Source: Nitrospirota bacterium (GTDB lineage: Bacteria > Nitrospirota > Nitrospiria > Nitrospirales > Nitrospiraceae). From it: a stretch of DNA of 64,000 nucleotides. The notes below the pieces were generated by a model, which was not told where the DNA came from, searched no databases, and worked only from the letters and a program-made list of their open reading frames with translations. The number at the start of each line of letters is the position of its first letter. The stretch's first letter is position 1. Of the stretch, positions 61,347-64,000 are shown piece after piece. Made by a program: the position numbers and the translations under genes. The DNA lies in assembly GCA_030684575.1 (NCBI GenBank), contig JAUXVD010000019.1, positions 1-64,000 of the forward strand, read 5' to 3'.

Positions 61347-61376
61347 CGCATCGTCACCGATGAGGAAAGGCGTATC

Positions 61377-61523
61377 ATGAACTATGTAGTCCTCCATGAC
61401 GTCCGGGCGAGTTTTTTTCTGATGGTAGGTCTGGCTATGCTGGCATTTATTTGTGCCGTGGCGGCGTTGAGTACCGTGATGCGTCCGGTTCGGTGGGCGG
61501 ATCGTAAGTCGTCACAACTATAG
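61377..61523 (+). CDS. Very small single-helix membrane protein
   Basis: A 48-residue open frame: a short N-terminus (MNYVVLHDVRAS), one membrane helix (FFLMVGLAMLAFICAVAA) and a basic tail (MRPVRWADRKSS). GAGGAAAGG lies just upstream of the ATG. It begins 30 bp after the small Cys-rich gene, so the two may form a mini-operon. Function unknown. Confidence 0.45.
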   Translation: MNYVVLHDVRASFFLMVGLAMLAFICAVAALSTVMRPVRWADRKSSQL

Positions 61524-61743
61524 GCGAGTGTTTGCTCTGGCCACTCCTTATACGGGTGGAATGTAGACCGCTTTAGGTTGCATCTTATTCCTCAATCGTT
61601 CTCCCTTCCCTCTCAACTGACTGATATTTGTGGGGAAATGCTCCCCGGCTGCCTCTGAATCTCACTTTTTCATTCAGGTGCTATAGTTGATCTGCGCAGG
61701 CTCAGTTGTGTTTCCGTGTCATTCCAACGATGGGGGAAGAATC

Positions 61744-62391
61744 ATGGTCGGAAGTTCAATGAAAATGAGTACGGTGGCTGCTTTGGGGCTCGCCCTGTTG
61801 GTCAGTCAAGGCTGTAGCATGAAATGGTTGCAGTCAGATGGAGAGACGGGAGCAGGGGCGTCGCAAAACGGTTCGAATCAGGGTTTCCCCGGTATGTCTC
61901 AGGGTGATTCTGGCAGAGGGCTCAGCGGGTTTTCTCAGAATCCCTCAGAAGAGCGATTGGGAAAGGGTGGCGATATTGCCTCGCTGTCCTCTAATGGGAT
62001 GAGTGCCCGTCAGCGTGCGGAATTAACTAGAGAAGAAAAAGCGGCCATCGAAGCCGGTTTGCAGGACGTATTCTTTGGGTATGATCAATGGATGTTATCA
62101 GATGCTGGAATGGAAGCATTGAACCGCGACGCAGAGTGGTTGAAGGCCCATCCTGGTGCGGTGATGAAGGTCGAGGGGCATTGCGACGAACGGGGAACGG
62201 GTGATTACAACGTGGTGTTGGGAGATAAGCGAGCCAAGGCCGCGCGCAGCTATCTGGTCGAATCGGGTGTGAGCCCGAAGCAGGTGGCGATTGTGTCGTA
62301 CGGTAAGGAGCGTCCCTTCTGCTCCGACCAGGCCGAGTCATGTTATCAGCAGAACCGTCGCGGGCATGTGCTCTTGAAAGTGCAGCAGTAA
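61744..62391 (+). CDS. pal: Peptidoglycan-associated lipoprotein (OmpA/Pal family)
   Basis: A 215-residue outer-membrane lipoprotein. Lipobox LLVSQGC, a Gly/Ser/Asn-rich linker, then an OmpA-like domain (about 110-215) with VEGHCDERGTGDYNVVLGDKRAKAARSYLV and SYGKERPFC, which bind diaminopimelate-containing peptidoglycan. FFGYDQWMLSDAGM is the domain start. It is the Tol-Pal anchor in Gram-negative cells. The start at MVGSSMKM is preferred over an earlier ATG because the lipobox lies 23 residues in and GGGGGAAG precedes it. Confidence 0.88.
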   Translation: MVGSSMKMSTVAALGLALLVSQGCSMKWLQSDGETGAGASQNGSNQGFPGMSQGDSGRGLSGFSQNPSEERLGKGGDIASLSSNGMSARQRAELTREEKAAIEAGLQDVFFGYDQWMLSDAGMEALNRDAEWLKAHPGAVMKVEGHCDERGTGDYNVVLGDKRAKAARSYLVESGVSPKQVAIVSYGKERPFCSDQAESCYQQNRRGHVLLKVQQ

Positions 62392-62414
62392 GAAGCGGGT
62401 CACGATCTCTACGG

Positions 62415-62447
62415 AACCCCGGCGCCCCTGTAGGTAAGCCCGGGGTT
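62415..62447 (+). terminator. Hairpin after pal
   Basis: AACCCCGG (62415-62422) and CCGGGGTT (62440-62447) pair, followed by TCGTGTTTG. It lies 24 bp after the pal stop and likely ends its transcript. Confidence 0.6.
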
Positions 62448-62548
62448 TCGTGTTTGTAGTTGGATGAAGCAGGCATGGCGGTGTCACGATTCAGCCTGAT
62501 TCACGTCCGAGGCCTCCTCAGCCTCGCATGATCAAAGAGGAACCTTGT

Positions 62549-62869
62549 ATGGAAAAACGACAACAGCCACGTTTTACCTCGCAGTTCAGAAGCACATTTT
62601 CTGGCGGGCAACGAGAAGGCCAGGGCCGGACGTTGGATCTCTCCTCGGGCGGTTGCATGATCGAAACGGATTTACCCGTTGTCGTGGGGGCGTCGTTTGA
62701 GTGCCGTATTTATATTCCTGGGCTCGACTGGCCTTTGCGGATCGACGAGGCTCAGGTACGTTGGGTCAAGACCAAGACATTTGGAATTCAGTTCACGAAG
62801 GTGCAGCCTGATGAGGCGGCAAAGCTCAAGCAAGTGATTGCCAACCTCAACGCGGAATGTGCGGCATAA
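62549..62869 (+). CDS. PilZ-domain protein
   Basis: A 106-residue PilZ protein. Arginine motif RQQPR (RxxxR) near the N-terminus, then DLSSGG (DxSxxG), and the C-terminal barrel strand with FGIQFTKV. Predicted to bind c-di-GMP. AGAGGAACC directly before ATG supports this start over ATG at 62528. Both PilZ genes in this window have the same simple architecture, so they may be paralogs. Confidence 0.82.
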   Translation: MEKRQQPRFTSQFRSTFSGGQREGQGRTLDLSSGGCMIETDLPVVVGASFECRIYIPGLDWPLRIDEAQVRWVKTKTFGIQFTKVQPDEAAKLKQVIANLNAECAA

Positions 62870-63072
62870 GCGTTCTTCCTCTTCTCCCTCTCAGCGTGAT
62901 ACCCGACAGGTCAGACCTGGTCCCTTGATCGAAAGAACGAGGCTTTCTGCCTGCGCTCTCGGGTCTGTTCGCGAGATCATCGCCTCCTATGGTATAAGGC
63001 CTTGGGGGAATTCAGACGCAGAGATGCTCCATTACATACATTACTCAGGTCAGAGAGTGAGAGATTGATACG

Positions 63073-63633
63073 ATGGGACAAACACCACCAACAGAGACTG
63101 GATACGACATTGCCACCGTTGCCGGCGGTTGCTTTTGGTGCCTCGAAGCGGTGTATGACCAGATGAAAGGCGTGGTGTCTGTCGAGTCCGGTTACCTCGG
63201 TGGCCAGATGGATCATCCGACGTATGAAGCGGTCTGTAGCGGCAGGACCGGACATGCAGAAGCCGTTCGTATCACGTTCGATCCCACCGTCGTCAGTTAT
63301 CGCGAGTTACTCGAAGTGTTGTTTGTCATCCACGATCCTACGACACTCAATCGCCAGGGACATGATGTCGGTTCGCAATATCGATCGGCGATTTTCCATC
63401 ATACGCCTGAGCAGAAGCAGGTTGCGGAGGATGTCATTGCGGCGATGACGAAAGAGGGGATCTATCCGGGGCCAATTGTGACGCAAGTTGAGCCAGCGGG
63501 GATGTGGTATGAGGCTGAACCCTACCATCAAGAGTATTTTGCGAGAAATCCCTATCAGGGATACTGTACCGCGATCGTCGCTCCCAAGGTCGTGAAGTTC
63601 CGCAAGCTGTTCACCTCAAAACTCAAGGCGTAA
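63073..63633 (+). CDS. msrA: Peptide methionine-S-sulfoxide reductase
   Basis: A 186-residue MsrA. The active-site GGCFWCLEAVYDQ contains the nucleophilic cysteine of GCFWC, with the substrate pocket in GHAEAVRITFDP and GHDVGSQYRSAIF. It repairs the S-epimer of methionine sulfoxide. The usual C-terminal resolving cysteines are not obvious (one Cys in YQGYCTAIV), so recycling may use thioredoxin and a single resolving cysteine. No msrB seen. Confidence 0.95.
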   Translation: MGQTPPTETGYDIATVAGGCFWCLEAVYDQMKGVVSVESGYLGGQMDHPTYEAVCSGRTGHAEAVRITFDPTVVSYRELLEVLFVIHDPTTLNRQGHDVGSQYRSAIFHHTPEQKQVAEDVIAAMTKEGIYPGPIVTQVEPAGMWYEAEPYHQEYFARNPYQGYCTAIVAPKVVKFRKLFTSKLKA

Positions 63634-63783
63634 CAGGTTCCGACTCTTCTTCCTTCTCTCTGTCGAGCAAGCGGCCGCATGTGCGCGCTCGCGGGATTCA
63701 ATGCCCCAACGCCAGCCGTTATCAGCAGAATATACATAGGGGAGGGGTTTGTGTTGGGACGTGATCGAGCGCGGGGATTCAGA

Positions 63784-64000
63784 TCACGCGTGATGTTCGT
63801 CCAGCCAGGCATCCTCGTGCCCCTCTGTTCGGTCCGATGCGCGCAAAGACTTGAAGTCGAACAGTCGTTGGTCCAGGAGAAGAGGCGGTGCCACGTTCGA
63901 GAGCGCGGCAAACATGCTATCGGTGCAGCCAGGTGACCGCAGCTCCCATTCACGCAACATTCCTTTGACCTCTTGCCGTTTGAGATCCTCCTGTGAGCCA
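63784..64000 (-). CDS. 3' end of an unidentified gene, truncated at the window edge
   Basis: An open frame of 72 codons reads from the window edge to a TGA at 63784. It is acidic and helical in pattern (EDLKRQEVKGMLREWELR) and ends VAPPLLLDQRLFDFKSLR...EDAWLDEHH. Amino-acid use is more protein-like than in the other frames, which supports it, but no family is recognised. The start is outside the window. Confidence 0.4.
   Translation of the reverse strand, partial: GSQEDLKRQEVKGMLREWELRSPGCTDSMFAALSNVAPPLLLDQRLFDFKSLRASDRTEGHEDAWLDEHHA

Noticed and set aside
63555-63953. Minus-strand ORF overlapping msrA and the right edge
   Set aside because: It overlaps the end of msrA and competes with the frame that remains open to the window edge; composition looks random.

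Overview
The window looks like a piece of a bacterial chromosome from the Nitrospirota, most likely the genus Nitrospira. The composition is moderately GC-rich. Gene order is typical of a free-living Gram-negative core genome, with an OmpA/Pal lipoprotein, YbgF-like TPR protein, LipB and MsrA. There are also two proteins built from tandem PCP-reductase-like helical repeats, and assimilatory sulfate genes headed by an Rrf2 regulator. The genus is inferred from gene content; no rRNA or marker search was possible.

Layout. 1-700: the 3' remnant of a tyrosine recombinase abutting tRNA-Leu(CAG), an old integration scar. 740-10060: mostly single genes of poorly known function (degenerate SF1-helicase-like protein, AnmK, DUF2726-like protein, TPR protein, beta-helix protein, receiver-GGDEF protein, lipoprotein, PilZ, lytic transglycosylase). 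10220-16820: tRNA-fMet divergent from fmt, then rsmB-rpe-pheS-pheT. The PheRS subunits have the size and architecture of the archaeal/eukaryotic type. 16900-20580 (minus): thrS-infC-rpmI-rplT, with infC apparently starting at AUC, plus tRNA-Val and an HU gene. 20680-21270 (minus): a pseudo-receiver/Fis-type regulator.

21480-31110: sulfur assimilation. An Rrf2-family regulator with a palindrome over its own promoter is followed by a sulfite reductase-TusA fusion, an Fe-S APS reductase (CysH), a TrpD2-like protein, CysD, and CysN with a C-terminal APS-kinase-like domain. A possible foreign small gene and an Mrp ATPase follow. Three copies of a ~125-bp self-complementary repeat are interspersed here, and two more are elsewhere in the window.

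31200-35920: PCP-reductase-like protein, His-rich membrane protein, yebC, ruvA, a Cys-rich exported protein and ruvB (no ruvC). 36110-47060: aromatic amino acid operon pheA-hisC-aroF-tyrA-aroA running into cmk-plsC-rpsA-sppA-IHF-like and a second PCP-reductase-like repeat protein. 47300-52660: small and exported proteins, a PBP5-type carboxypeptidase and a lipoprotein truncated hemoglobin. 52710-57230 (minus): an RpoD-family sigma factor, then a DegP-like protease, lipB and a glutamate-type dehydrogenase. 57770-60850: trmI-fabG-aroE-aroK. 60930-64000: tRNA-Arg(UCG), two very small genes, Pal, PilZ, MsrA and the 3' end of an unidentified gene leaving the window.

Aromatic amino acid synthesis is split between the 36-41 kb cluster and aroE-aroK at 59-61 kb. 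No complete mobile element, CRISPR array, rRNA operon or defence island was seen. The most notable unexplained structure is the dispersed hairpin repeat, which repeatedly begins at or just after stop codons and whose inner stems covary between copies.
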